From the NCBI GenBank assembly GCA_002841625.1, contig PHAG01000002.1, forward strand, positions 372,001-436,000: a stretch of DNA of 64,000 nucleotides, written 5' to 3'. This document shows, in pieces, positions 1-7,733 of this stretch (the stretch's first letter is position 1; every line of letters starts with the position of its first letter). This stretch comes from Firmicutes bacterium HGW-Firmicutes-1. GTDB lineage: Bacteria; Bacillota; Clostridia; Lachnospirales; Vallitaleaceae. The translations under genes were made by a program, and so were the position numbers. The notes under the pieces are model-generated. The model had not been told where the DNA came from, did not search any database, and was given only the letters and a program-made list of their open reading frames with translations.

Positions 1-165
1 ATTGTAATCTTATTGATTTATTTGTTTTTTATAGGAATATCGATATATTGTTTGGTTTTATTTGTTAAATTGGCAAGGAGAGGAATACTAGCACTTGATA
101 TTTATATTTTACAAAACAAACAAAAAGAATCTCAAGAAGAAAATAATAATAAACTGCGAGATTAA
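1..165 (+). CDS. C-terminal end of a membrane protein (partial)
   Basis: An open frame runs from the first base to a TAA at 163-165, giving the last 54 residues of a protein whose start lies outside the window. The visible part opens with a strongly hydrophobic stretch of about 25 residues (Ile, Leu, Phe, Tyr, Val), continues with a basic segment (KLARRG) and ends in a polar Gln/Glu/Asn-rich tail. That pattern fits a final membrane helix followed by a short cytoplasmic tail. No family can be named from so short a fragment. Confidence 0.55.
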   Translation: MVILLIYLFFIGISIYCLVLFVKLARRGILALDIYILQNKQKESQEENNNKLRD

Positions 166-324
166 AGAACATATTTTAGTGTGCTTTTATATAGAAAGTA
201 TGATTTTATTAATATCGGATTTTAAATCATAAATTTTATAAAGCCTAATTTATTTAAAGTAAGGGAGATAAGTCATAAGACGAACTAATAATGTCATTGA
301 GGCTATTAGAAAAGGGAAAAATAT

Positions 325-432
325 ATGAAGATTTAAAAGTTGTTTGCAATATTGATAGTATTAATAACTATAAGTGGATGTAGTGGTGGAGCTCTATCGG
401 AGTGTGAGATAGAAAAACTTGAAAGAATATAA
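325..432 (+). pseudogene. Lipoprotein gene remnant with early in-frame stop
   Basis: ATG at 325 is followed after two codons by TAA at 334-336. The same frame then continues as KLFAILIVLITISGCSGGA and stops at 430-432. MKI plus this stretch would be a typical lipoprotein signal peptide with an ISGC lipobox, so one nonsense change appears to have broken a lipoprotein start. The frame ends about ten codons after the lipobox, so the mature protein is missing too. A TTG at 340 could in theory restart translation, but no good ribosome-binding site precedes it. I infer gene decay. Confidence 0.45.
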
Positions 433-715
433 TAAAAAATTTGTGTGAAATTTAGTCAAATTATAAAATATAATTCGAGTATTGTGATAATCGGTTGGCG
501 ATTTTTGTTGATTGTATTATAAAAGATGATATAATTATTTTATGATATTATTAATGAGAGGAACTGTCATTATACGATGATATTAGGAGGTAAATGAGTG
601 TAAGTACAGTTATGGTGACAGTAAATAAGGGCCATGCAGATAAAATTATTTGAAGGAAAAGAACTTATGTTATGCATAAGAAAATGTTAGTAATAATTCT
701 AAAGAGGGAGAAAAG
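433..715 (+). other. Non-coding stretch with an SD-led 19-codon fragment
   Basis: No convincing gene is present. AGGAGG at 585-590 precedes ATG at 594 (only 3 bases away), which opens a 19-codon frame (MSVSTVMVTVNKGHADKII) ending in TGA at 651-653. The phrase VNKGHADKII resembles the N-terminal part of small antibiotic-biosynthesis-monooxygenase-like proteins, but nothing after the stop continues the family. It is best read as gene debris or a leader peptide. The rest is AT-rich with no recognisable site. Confidence 0.25.
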
Positions 716-722
716 ATGATTT

Positions 723-1712
723 ATGGGTAGAGCAGGTGGAGCAGGTGGTGGAGGTGGCCGCGCTGGCGGCGGTCATTCATTTGGTGGAGGGCGTTCTGGA
801 GGAGGAAGAAGTTCATTCAGTAGTGGAAGAAATAGTTCATCAAGCGGGTCAAGTGGAAGCCGTTTAGGGAGCTCAGTTGGACGTAAACTAAGGGGAAGCA
901 ATTCATCTGGTGGGTTTTTTGGTTCGACTAGGCGGTCAAGAGTAAATAATGTAAATGATAATAGTACATATGATAATCGAAGATTTTATAATAATGGTTG
1001 TGCAACAACAGGATGTGGATGTCTTTCAATAATATTTGCTATAATTATGGCAATATGTACATTAGGATTTGTTATGATTTTAACCTTTGTAAAAAGTGAA
1101 AATGTAACCACATCAACGATAGAAAGAGAACCATTACCAAAGGGTTCAGTGAATGAAACAGAATATTATACAGATAATTTGGGATGGATAGGTAACAAAA
1201 CAGAATTAGAAAAAGGAATGAAAAATTTTTATATAGCAACTGGAGTACAGCCTTATTTATATATTACTGATAATGTATACGGAGAACATATCACTGATGT
1301 TAATGAGTTAGCAGCGTTTGCAGAGTCATTATATCAAGAGTTGTTTACCGATGAGGCTCATATACTGTTAGTCTTTTATGAATATAATGGTGACTATGCT
1401 GATTATTATTTAAGTGGTTCTCAAGCAAAAACTGTTATTGACAGAGAAGCAGGTGATATATTATTAGACTATATTGATAAATATTATTATAATGATAATA
1501 TGACAGATGATGAGTTCTTTAGCACTGTTTTTGATAAAACGGCTTCAAGAATAATGACAGTAGAAAAATTACAATGGCCTATACTTTGGTCAATACTGGT
1601 TATATTAATTATTGTACTGGTCTTAATTATTTTCATAAAAATTCGTGCAACACAAAAAATTAAAAAAGCTGAACAAGATGCCAGGATATTAGAAACTCCA
1701 TTAGAACAATAG
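723..1712 (+). CDS. Gly/Ser-rich two-helix membrane protein, unknown function
   Basis: The 329-residue product has three parts. Residues 1-60 are low-complexity Gly/Ser/Arg (GGGGGRAGGGHSFGGG and so on). A short Cys-containing segment (CATTGCGC) leads into a membrane helix near residues 100-122. A soluble domain of about 160 residues precedes a second helix near 280-302 and a charged tail. The middle domain (LYITDNVYG, ILLVFYEYNGDYADYYLSGSQ) is reminiscent of TPM-type domains, but I cannot confirm this. AGAGGGAG at 703-710 is better spaced for an ATG at 716, which reads only MIYG-stop; the ATG at 723 overlaps that micro-frame. The gene stands alone and ends at a terminator. Confidence 0.7.
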   Translation: MGRAGGAGGGGGRAGGGHSFGGGRSGGGRSSFSSGRNSSSSGSSGSRLGSSVGRKLRGSNSSGGFFGSTRRSRVNNVNDNSTYDNRRFYNNGCATTGCGCLSIIFAIIMAICTLGFVMILTFVKSENVTTSTIEREPLPKGSVNETEYYTDNLGWIGNKTELEKGMKNFYIATGVQPYLYITDNVYGEHITDVNELAAFAESLYQELFTDEAHILLVFYEYNGDYADYYLSGSQAKTVIDREAGDILLDYIDKYYYNDNMTDDEFFSTVFDKTASRIMTVEKLQWPILWSILVILIIVLVLIIFIKIRATQKIKKAEQDARILETPLEQ

Positions 1713-1720
1713 CAGGAAAT

Positions 1721-1752
1721 AAAAGCCTGTAGATAATCTGCAGGCTTTTTAA
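1721..1752 (+). terminator. Rho-independent terminator
   Basis: AAAAGCCTGTAG and CTGCAGGCTTTT form a 12-bp stem with one G.T pair around a short loop, followed by a T-run. It lies 8 bases after the stop of the Gly/Ser-rich membrane protein gene. Confidence 0.85.
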
Positions 1753-1940
1753 GACATTTTTTTTGGTAGGGTTGTTTACAATTTTTCATTTAATAAATCT
1801 AATAAGTATTTTCTACTGAGTTTGGGGTATTAATGCTAATGCCTTTAACTAACAAGGTTTTTGGCTGGCAGCTTGTGTTGAGTAAAGTAAACAATAAGTT
1901 CATCACCTAATTGATATGAAATTGAATATGGAAAACAACA
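1753..1940. other. Intergenic stretch, no gene seen
   Basis: This AT-rich stretch between two hairpins holds no open frame with a ribosome-binding site. The word CTAACAAGG near 1847 resembles the outer box of the repeats found after 3.8 kb, but no matching right arm follows. Confidence 0.4.
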
Positions 1941-1980
1941 AAAGAGATGAAGTGCACACCGTGCAATTCATCTCTTTTTC
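1941..1980 (+). terminator. Strong hairpin with T-tract before the DUF6179-like gene
   Basis: AAAGAGATGAAGTGCAC pairs with GTGCAATTCATCTCTTT with one mismatch around a 3-base loop, and a T-rich tract follows. It lies about 100 bases upstream of the next gene, so it either terminates read-through or acts as an attenuator in that gene's leader. The A-rich left side would also allow termination on the - strand. Confidence 0.65.
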
Positions 1981-2079
1981 TACTTTTATTATACTACAAA
2001 TTCGGGTAAAATACTAGTCTTGAAATCCATAAGAATAAGTTGTAAAATTGGAATCCAATACAGGATTGGAGGTGGATGA

Positions 2080-2934
2080 ATGTATTTTGGGATAGCAGAA
2101 TTACTTCCGTTAATGAAAGACCTATCAGAAAAGTATACCAGTAAATCAAGCACATCTATTCCATATGAAACAGCACAACAGTTAATGGAGGCAATCCTTT
2201 ATTGTATTGCTGAGAATGAATGTTATAGTGAAAATTCTGAAAAGGGTCAAAACATAATAGCCAATCAAAATGCTACTGTTTCAGCGAGAGAGGCCTATGA
2301 TCGAGGGTATAAATTAGTTGTTCAGAAAATAGTAACTTCACAAAATCTCTATAATGAAATGATTGTAGGGTTTAATGATTTTAGTAATAGAGCATATTAT
2401 GATGCTGTAACCAAGCAAATACCTATGTTTTTTAGATGGTATGATGCAAGATTTTGTCCACAGAACAATATAGTTGAGTTTGATTATCCTTTATTGATCC
2501 AAATGCAGAAACATCAAGGAATAGATGCTATTTATGAATATGTAAAGTGTATAAAGTATGAACAACAGTTTATACAACAATTTCAAGAAAAATATGTAAA
2601 AGAAATTTTAGAGTTATCGTATGAAGGTTATGAGGAACTTTTCATAAACTTATGTAGTCCTTTATTAAAAAAGGTTCTTGGAAATATGTTACTTGACCTG
2701 CCATTACAGAAAACTAAGCTAGAAGTAGCAGACTATAAAAAAATGTCAATCATCGTGAAAGAAAATAGTGAAGACATACTATTAGAAAAATTGTATGAAC
2801 TGTTGAAATTATTAATAGATAATGTTTATCAGGGAAATATGGAAATGTTATATTATTTGCAAAATGGCATACCGGACATTGTAACAGAACTTGTAAATGG
2901 AGCTGAAAATAATTGTTTAGAGCATATTATTTAA
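2080..2934 (+). CDS. DUF6179-like protein
   Basis: This 284-residue soluble protein has GGAGGTG ideally placed before its ATG. An N-terminal LLPLMKDLSEKYT segment is followed by VPYETAQQ-like wording (IPYETAQQLMEAILYCI) that I associate from memory with DUF6179, a clostridial family of unknown function. The body is mostly charged, probably helical, with no membrane segment or catalytic motif. The next gene starts 12 bases after the stop, and the two families are usually found as neighbours, so they probably work together. No biochemical role is known to me. The DUF name comes from recall rather than a search. Confidence 0.65.
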   Translation: MYFGIAELLPLMKDLSEKYTSKSSTSIPYETAQQLMEAILYCIAENECYSENSEKGQNIIANQNATVSAREAYDRGYKLVVQKIVTSQNLYNEMIVGFNDFSNRAYYDAVTKQIPMFFRWYDARFCPQNNIVEFDYPLLIQMQKHQGIDAIYEYVKCIKYEQQFIQQFQEKYVKEILELSYEGYEELFINLCSPLLKKVLGNMLLDLPLQKTKLEVADYKKMSIIVKENSEDILLEKLYELLKLLIDNVYQGNMEMLYYLQNGIPDIVTELVNGAENNCLEHII

Positions 2935-2946
2935 GAAGGTGAGCAC

Positions 2947-3507
2947 ATGGATGAAATGTATGAGCTTATACAGTTGGGGCAACAGAAATATGAAATGCAG
3001 GGAATTATTGCTTGTAATGAAAAAACCAAGAAATTTGGTTTGGTTTTAACAGAGGAAGAAGTCAAGTCCTTGATGGTCTGTCGGAAAGATTCCTTAAAAG
3101 AGAATCAACGAATTGAGTTTGGCGAAGGTATTCTGGCAGATCTTATTTATGCGTTCTGCGATTCCCAGTACTTGAGCCAGGACAATTATGTAGATACATT
3201 AGCACAATTACAAGAAATCTTTTATTTATACAAAAATGAATCTCAGGACGAATTGACAGATGCTGAATTGATTGATTTTATGAGAAATCAATTTGAAGAA
3301 ATCTGCTTTGGAGATGTAGAATATTTGAGAGGAACTTGTCTTGAACGGTTTGCCAGAGCTATTCGCTCAGGCTATCAATGTCAGGCGCAGCGCAGATTAC
3401 GGGATGAGTACACCTTAAAGGATGTAGAAAATGAATATAATAAGTTGTCGGAAGAAACAAGATGGGACTATGAAGTGTATAAAATGAAACTGGAAGATAT
3501 GTATTGA
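2947..3507 (+). CDS. DUF6323-like protein
   Basis: This 186-residue protein is translated from AAGGTGAG just upstream of its ATG, 12 bases after the DUF6179-like gene, so the two form an operon. It contains IIACNEKTKKFGLVLTEEE near residues 19-37 and a conserved-looking YAFCDSQYLSQDNYVDTL segment near residues 72-89. Both match my recollection of DUF6323. It is acidic and soluble, with no signal peptide. Function is unknown; the pairing is the only functional clue. No clear terminator follows it. Confidence 0.65.
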   Translation: MDEMYELIQLGQQKYEMQGIIACNEKTKKFGLVLTEEEVKSLMVCRKDSLKENQRIEFGEGILADLIYAFCDSQYLSQDNYVDTLAQLQEIFYLYKNESQDELTDAELIDFMRNQFEEICFGDVEYLRGTCLERFARAIRSGYQCQAQRRLRDEYTLKDVENEYNKLSEETRWDYEVYKMKLEDMY

Positions 3508-3803
3508 TTAGGAGAAATCATTAAGCTAGCTTGGGTTAATGAAAAATAATTATTTGATTTATTGGAATTTCGATGAAATAATATATAATAAATAAAAGGA
3601 TTACCAATAAACAAAATATAAATATATAAAATCCAATGTAACTAAATCAATTTAAATTAACTCAGAAGGATTTTATTAATCTTCTAAAAAGTAAATTATG
3701 AGGTATAATTACAGTTAATACTAAGATTTACTCAATTGACAACTGCAATCAAAATAAGTATCCATGACTGAAATATGGTATAATTAGAGATATTTATGAT
3801 AAA
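3508..3803. other. AT-rich intergenic stretch left of the repeat array
   Basis: No gene is seen. A TATAAT-like hexamer at 3779-3784 could be a -10 element for a transcript running into the element at 3804, but no convincing -35 lies 16-18 bases upstream; the TTGACA near 3736 is too far away. The rest is A/T runs. Confidence 0.35.
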
Positions 3804-3840
3804 GGTGTCGGGAATGCAATAGTTAGGCGACACCCAAACC
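3804..3840 (+). repeat. Left-most attC-like right arm (site 0)
   Basis: GTCGGGAATGCAATAGTTAGGC resembles the right arm of the repeat at 9905 (GTCGGCAATATGCAAACGTTG). It ends in GTTAGGC at 3822-3828, a perfect fit to the integron core GTTRRRY. No left arm is visible upstream, so this is a half site, or an attI-like simple site. Bases 3822-3840 are the inverse of 5776-5794 at 17 of 19 positions, which marks 3822 as the left end of the first unit. A local 7-bp stem GGTGTCG/CGACACC (3804-3810, 3828-3834) is also present and is an alternative reading. Confidence 0.5.
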
Positions 3841-3847
3841 TAGTATT

Positions 3848-3931
3848 ATGAAAAGTGATAGGCATATGATGTCTGAAGAAAAGTTTATCCGCAGAGTATT
3901 TGAGAGTTTACTTATTTTACAGAAGGGATAA
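3848..3931 (+). other. 27-codon open frame after site 0, doubtful
   Basis: ATG at 3848 opens MKSDRHMMSEEKFIRRVFES and continues for seven more residues to a TAA that overlaps the 3' end of the DUF4386 gene on the other strand. There is no ribosome-binding site. It may be the truncated start of a former gene. I would not annotate it as coding. Confidence 0.15.
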
Positions 3932-4598
3932 CAGATGTATTGAATCCCTTCACAAAGAGCCATAATGGAAACACAAGTAATTCCCATAAACCTCCGGGGA
4001 TATACATCATCATTCCCGAACCACTAACAGTATCAATAATACCTAAAATATCTAATAGGGAGCTAGCTAACAATAATGCGTATCCAAACAGCCCCCAGGC
4101 TGACAACCACTTAGGAATGAGTTTTGACTGGTATAATAAATAACAAATCATTATGCTACCAAGACCAAGAATGCACATAGCTATCTGATAGGTAGAATAT
4201 CTCACGGCTATAGCTAAATTATGTATAGTTTCATAATAGGAAGTATCTGAAGCACCTGTAGTAATATATTTTTGACTTAGTTTTATGAGTAATAATGAGA
4301 TGACAGCTCCAACAATTAAGAAAACGCACTCGATAGTCCTGAAACTAACATAAGTAATTGCTATAGTTTGATTATACTTTTTAAAAATTGGGAAAAGCAT
4401 AATTGCAATTCCAACAATCCCAATAGACATGACTAATATAAGAAGTGCACCTATTTTTACTAGGATTTCATTTGGATAAACATTATTAAGAGGTCCTTGT
4501 AGTATAGGTGCTGCGACATTAGATTCTATAAGACCAGCAATCATCGTAATGATAAATAATACTCCTACAATTATTGCATTTTTTTTGTATGTATTCAT
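3912..4598 (-). CDS. DUF4386 family integral membrane protein
   Basis: The 228-residue product has about six hydrophobic helices and the DUF4386 pattern: an N-terminal GVLFIITMIAGLIES helix, a loop with APILQGPLNN, and a later FRTIECVFLIVGAVISLLLI helix. The family is of unknown function and common in Firmicutes. AAAGGAG precedes the ATG by a few bases. It lies 31 bases downstream of an AraC-type regulator on the same strand, so the two probably form a transcription unit and the regulator may control the membrane protein. Both run against the direction of all other genes in the repeat-bounded region. Confidence 0.8.
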   Translation of the reverse strand: MNTYKKNAIIVGVLFIITMIAGLIESNVAAPILQGPLNNVYPNEILVKIGALLILVMSIGIVGIAIMLFPIFKKYNQTIAITYVSFRTIECVFLIVGAVISLLLIKLSQKYITTGASDTSYYETIHNLAIAVRYSTYQIAMCILGLGSIMICYLLYQSKLIPKWLSAWGLFGYALLLASSLLDILGIIDTVSGSGMMMYIPGGLWELLVFPLWLFVKGFNTSVIPSVK

Positions 4599-4628
4599 TT
4601 TTTCTCCTTTACATATTCAATAATTTAT

Positions 4629-5528
4629 TTAATTTCTATACTCAGATGGTGATATCCCGGTGATATTCTTAAAAAGTTTTGAAAAATGCTGCGGGTATTC
4701 AAAGCCTAACGTATGCGCAATCCTGTTTACAGGTTCTTGTGTTCCTAAAAGCATAATTTTAGCTTTTTCAACCAAGTAAAAATGGATATGTTCTTGGACA
4801 CTTTTTCCTGTTTCTTTTTTCAGTAAATCACTCAAATAATTTGGAGAATAGCACATTTCCTGAGCACAATATCTGACACTAGGCAATCCCTGGGATTCTG
4901 GTTTGTCAGAGTCGAAATAGGAATTTATAAACGCTTCAAAACGAATAACCACATCCTTTTGAACATTTGTACGAGTGATAAATTGCCTTCCGTAAAATCG
5001 CTTACAGTAATTTAATAACAACTCTAGGTTTGATATAATCAGATCCTGGCTATGAACATCTAAATTCTGACTGTACTCATATTTTATTGCTTTAACTATC
5101 TCGGTGACCGTTTGCCTTTCCTGCTCTGATAGGTGAAGTGCTTCGTGAGAATCATAAGTGAAAAATGTATATTCATTTATCTTTTTGCCAAGAGCACTCT
5201 TGCTTATCAGGTCTGGATGAAAAATGAGAACCCAGCCATCCAGTTCAATATTTTCAGACATACTGAACGGCTCTATTGTTTGCCCCGGAGCTAAACACAT
5301 CAAGGTACCTTCCTGAAAGTCATAATTTTGTCGGCCATATTTAATTTTACATTCATGACCATTTTTTAGGCTGATACTGTATAAATTCATGGTGATTTTT
5401 TGGTCAATTACCGGTATCATTTTTACCTTAGATGGTTCAATGAGTGTTATCAATGGGTGTTTTAACTTTTCATTCCCAATCATCTCATTTATTTGAGAGA
5501 TAGATTCTATTCTCATTATTTTTGCCAT
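4629..5528 (-). CDS. AraC/XylS family transcriptional regulator
   Basis: The 299-residue protein has an N-terminal sensor region with cupin-like wording (GTLMCLAPGQTIEPF) and a C-terminal double helix-turn-helix. The C-terminal part holds VRYCAQEMCYSPNYLSDLLKKETG and then IAHTLGFEYPQHFSKLFKNITGISPSEYR, which matches the AraC signature. AAAGGAG sits correctly before the ATG. The effector is unknown. Its position directly upstream of the DUF4386 gene suggests a local target. The pair lies in the first repeat-bounded unit (3822-5794) in reverse orientation to the repeats. Confidence 0.85.
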   Translation of the reverse strand: MAKIMRIESISQINEMIGNEKLKHPLITLIEPSKVKMIPVIDQKITMNLYSISLKNGHECKIKYGRQNYDFQEGTLMCLAPGQTIEPFSMSENIELDGWVLIFHPDLISKSALGKKINEYTFFTYDSHEALHLSEQERQTVTEIVKAIKYEYSQNLDVHSQDLIISNLELLLNYCKRFYGRQFITRTNVQKDVVIRFEAFINSYFDSDKPESQGLPSVRYCAQEMCYSPNYLSDLLKKETGKSVQEHIHFYLVEKAKIMLLGTQEPVNRIAHTLGFEYPQHFSKLFKNITGISPSEYRN

Positions 5529-5775
5529 GGTTCAACTCCTTTAAAAACTTCTATAGCTATCTAGCGTGATAACAACAAGCCCATTTGTTAGTTTAGTTTT
5601 ACTTATTTATTAAATATTGTTGACTTAATTATACTGCATCAAAAATGATAAGTAAATTAACGCATTACTGAAAAACCAATACATTTTACTGATATAGATG
5701 TATGGAAACTGAACTGAAGGCTATTCAAGGGTATACTGTGAATCGTAGCGATATAGGGTAGTAATGGCAGTATCC
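5529..5775. other. Intergenic stretch upstream of site A
   Basis: This stretch holds the divergent upstream region of the AraC-type gene and then AT-rich sequence with no open frame carrying a ribosome-binding site. No clear promoter is visible to me beyond scattered AT-rich hexamers. Confidence 0.35.
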
Positions 5776-5890
5776 GGTTTGGGCATCGCCTAACAATATG
5801 TTGCCAACATTCATAGCCTTGAAGTTATGTAAATTTCAAGTGTTTGAGCTATGAACGTCGGCAACACGGTAACGTTATATGACATTGCGC
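5776..5890 (+). repeat. attC-like site A (full)
   Basis: The left outer box GCCTAAC (5788-5794, fits RYYYAAC) is followed by AATATG and the inner arm TTGCCAACATTCATAGC. An inner CTTGAA/TTCAAG stem caps the structure. The right inner arm GCTATGAACGTCGGCAA is followed by a spacer and GTTATAT (5874-5880) as the right outer box. The inner arms pair at 15 of 17 positions, and the two mismatches are A.C on this strand, which become T.G wobbles on the other. This is the architecture of an integron attC site of about 95 bp. Confidence 0.65.
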
Positions 5891-5980
5891 ACTAGAGTAA
5901 TAATGAGTTATATTAATTTAAACAAAACAACTTGCAATTATATTGTAAAGTTGTAAATTTCAAGTCATAGGGGGGGATTC

Positions 5981-6364
5981 ATGTTGTTTTATTATTTTTA
6001 TTTAACTTTTTATATTGGCACATTATCTTATATTATTGCCAGAAATATTTATTTATTTTATAAAGACAAATATAATCCATATGTTTTTAAAAAGGGAGAG
6101 AATGAGTTACCTTTTATTATTAAGTTTATATGTATTTTGGGTATGAATATTGGAGGATATTTTTTTGTAAATAGCGAGAAATCATTAGTTATCATACTAA
6201 ATATTTTCTTGTGGTATTCATTCTTTCTTGTTATGAGTACAGTAATATTAAATTACCTATCTTATAAGAAAAATAAAGACCAAAAGATAATTCTACATAC
6301 TGCAATAATGAGTGCAACAATTATTATTATTTCATTAATTATGTGGAGGTATGTTGGGAGGTAA
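5981..6364 (+). CDS. Small membrane protein, unknown
   Basis: The 127-residue product has about four hydrophobic helices (near residues 4-24, 46-60, 66-88 and 104-121) separated by short Lys-rich loops. A GGGGGG run shortly before the ATG can serve as a ribosome-binding site. It starts about 107 bases after the right box of site A and is followed 66 bases later by a lipoprotein gene on the same strand; the two share one repeat-bounded unit. No family is recognised. Strongly AT-biased codon use resembles neighbouring units. Confidence 0.6.
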   Translation: MLFYYFYLTFYIGTLSYIIARNIYLFYKDKYNPYVFKKGENELPFIIKFICILGMNIGGYFFVNSEKSLVIILNIFLWYSFFLVMSTVILNYLSYKKNKDQKIILHTAIMSATIIIISLIMWRYVGR

Positions 6365-6430
6365 AATAAGTTGGATTGTTCTTGTAGGTGACATATTCTA
6401 CTATATTATTTATTAATTGAAGGAGTTTTT

Positions 6431-6853
6431 ATGATGAAGAGGTTAATTATTTTAGCAATTTTGATATGTATATTTATCTCAGGATGTAAGAAAGATGTAA
6501 TGTCAGTAGAACCTTTGGATTTTCATGTAGCAATAGATATGGGAATAGAACAGTACACTCCATCAATGTCTTCCGTTCCTGGTTTGCCACTTTTGGTTAA
6601 TGTAAATTTATATAATAAAGAATTAGAATTAGAACTACATTTTAAATGTGAACAAGGCAATTTTTTGTTATGGAATGCAGACAGTAATATTGAACAATTA
6701 AATTCAGAATACATATGTGATTTTAATGATTTGAATTTATATTGGTCTCCGAGTGAATCAACTGATCATAGTTCAGATCAAAATATGCTTACAGTATCAA
6801 TAATTGAAAAAAATACAGGAGATATATTTGGAAAAGGCAATATAAGATTATAG
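6431..6853 (+). CDS. Putative lipoprotein, unknown
   Basis: GAAGGAG precedes ATGATG. The 140-residue product begins with a lipoprotein signal peptide (basic MMKRL, hydrophobic core, lipobox ISGC with Cys at residue 19). The mature part is acidic, with pairs of beta-strand-like segments (LPLLVNVNLYNKELELELHFKC) and no recognised domain. It would be anchored on the outer face of the membrane. It is the last gene before site B, about 120 bases downstream. It may act with the small membrane protein upstream; this is inferred only from co-location. Confidence 0.65.
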   Translation: MMKRLIILAILICIFISGCKKDVMSVEPLDFHVAIDMGIEQYTPSMSSVPGLPLLVNVNLYNKELELELHFKCEQGNFLLWNADSNIEQLNSEYICDFNDLNLYWSPSESTDHSSDQNMLTVSIIEKNTGDIFGKGNIRL

Positions 6854-6965
6854 AAGAAAACGGAGTTTATTATTATAAAGACAAAGAATATATAGTGATA
6901 CAGTGATTAATAAAAAAATAAGCAACAAATATATTGGGTTTATGTATTCTAAAGTTAATGTATAA

Positions 6966-7080
6966 CACATCACCTAACAGGTTATTGCCAACATTCATAA
7001 CCTTTAGAGTTGTTAAGCAAGAAGTTTGTGAGCTTTGAACGGCCGCAACAACGAGAACGTTAGCTGACATTGCACACTAG
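6966..7080 (+). repeat. attC-like site B (full)
   Basis: The left outer box is ACCTAAC (6972-6978), then AGGTTA and the inner arm TTGCCAACATTCATAACC. The right arm TTTGAACGGCCGCAAC is followed by a spacer ending AAC and by GTTAGCT (7059-7065). The left inner arm is identical to that of site A over TTGCCAACATTCATA. The sequence after the right box, GACATTGCACACTAG, repeats that after site A at all but one base. Confidence 0.65.
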
Positions 7081-7214
7081 TTTAAAAGTATTAATGTTAA
7101 TTTATCACAATAGAGGTATAATAATAAGAAAACACAAAGCAATATTATATTAAATGGTACTATTGTATGAAAATTCATAGCAATACATTAAAAGGTAAAG
7201 AAAGAAGGGTGTAT

Positions 7215-7634
7215 ATGAAGCTACTTGATAATATAGATAGTATTATGTTTGCTCCATGTGGTATGAATTGCATAGTTTGCTATAGGCACTTAAAACCGAA
7301 AAAATCTTGTAAAGGTTGTTTGTGTAGTGATGAAGATAAACCAGAACATTGTAGGAAATGCAATATTAAGGATTGTGTAAAAGTAAAAAGAATTACATAC
7401 TGTTTTGAATGTGGAGAGTTTCCTTGCAAACAGATAAAGAATCTTGAAAAAAGTTACATTAAGAGATATGGAATTAGCCTTGTAAAAAATAGCGAGACTG
7501 TACGAAGTGAGGGATTAGAATTTTTTATGTTAATGGAAAAAGAACTTTGGACGTGTAAGAAATGCAGCGGTATTATATCTTTACATGACTCAGAATGTAG
7601 TGAATGTCATTTGAAAATCCGTAGTTCAACATGA
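7215..7634 (+). CDS. DUF3795 family Cys-rich protein
   Basis: From the ATG at 7215, preceded by AGAAGGGTG, the product is 139 residues. It starts with FAPCGMNCIVC, followed by KSCKGCLC, HCRKCNIKDC and CFECGEFPC, the Cys pattern of DUF3795 (predicted zinc-binding, unknown role). A C-terminal second zinc-ribbon-like pair (CKKCSG, CSECH) is an extension. An in-frame ATG at 7167 lacks a ribosome-binding site, so I prefer 7215. It is the only gene between sites B and C and is followed by site C after about 100 bases. Confidence 0.75.
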   Translation: MKLLDNIDSIMFAPCGMNCIVCYRHLKPKKSCKGCLCSDEDKPEHCRKCNIKDCVKVKRITYCFECGEFPCKQIKNLEKSYIKRYGISLVKNSETVRSEGLEFFMLMEKELWTCKKCSGIISLHDSECSECHLKIRSST

Positions 7635-7733
7635 AAACAATCTTTGGATATAATTCTTATATAATCAAATATTATTATATTATATTAAGTAATATTAAGT
7701 TATTTGTGGTTGACTGGTAGTTATCGTGTGTAA

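Noticed and set aside
594-653. Small gene behind AGGAGG
   Set aside because: There are only 19 codons, the ribosome-binding site is 3 bases from the start, and the reading frame does not continue; it is kept only as debris.
3848-3931. 27-codon gene after site 0
   Set aside because: There is no ribosome-binding site, and it overlaps the end of the DUF4386 gene.
3822-5794. Composite transposon or IS with terminal inverted repeats
   Set aside because: No transposase is encoded inside, the end sequences differ from unit to unit, and no target-site duplication is visible.
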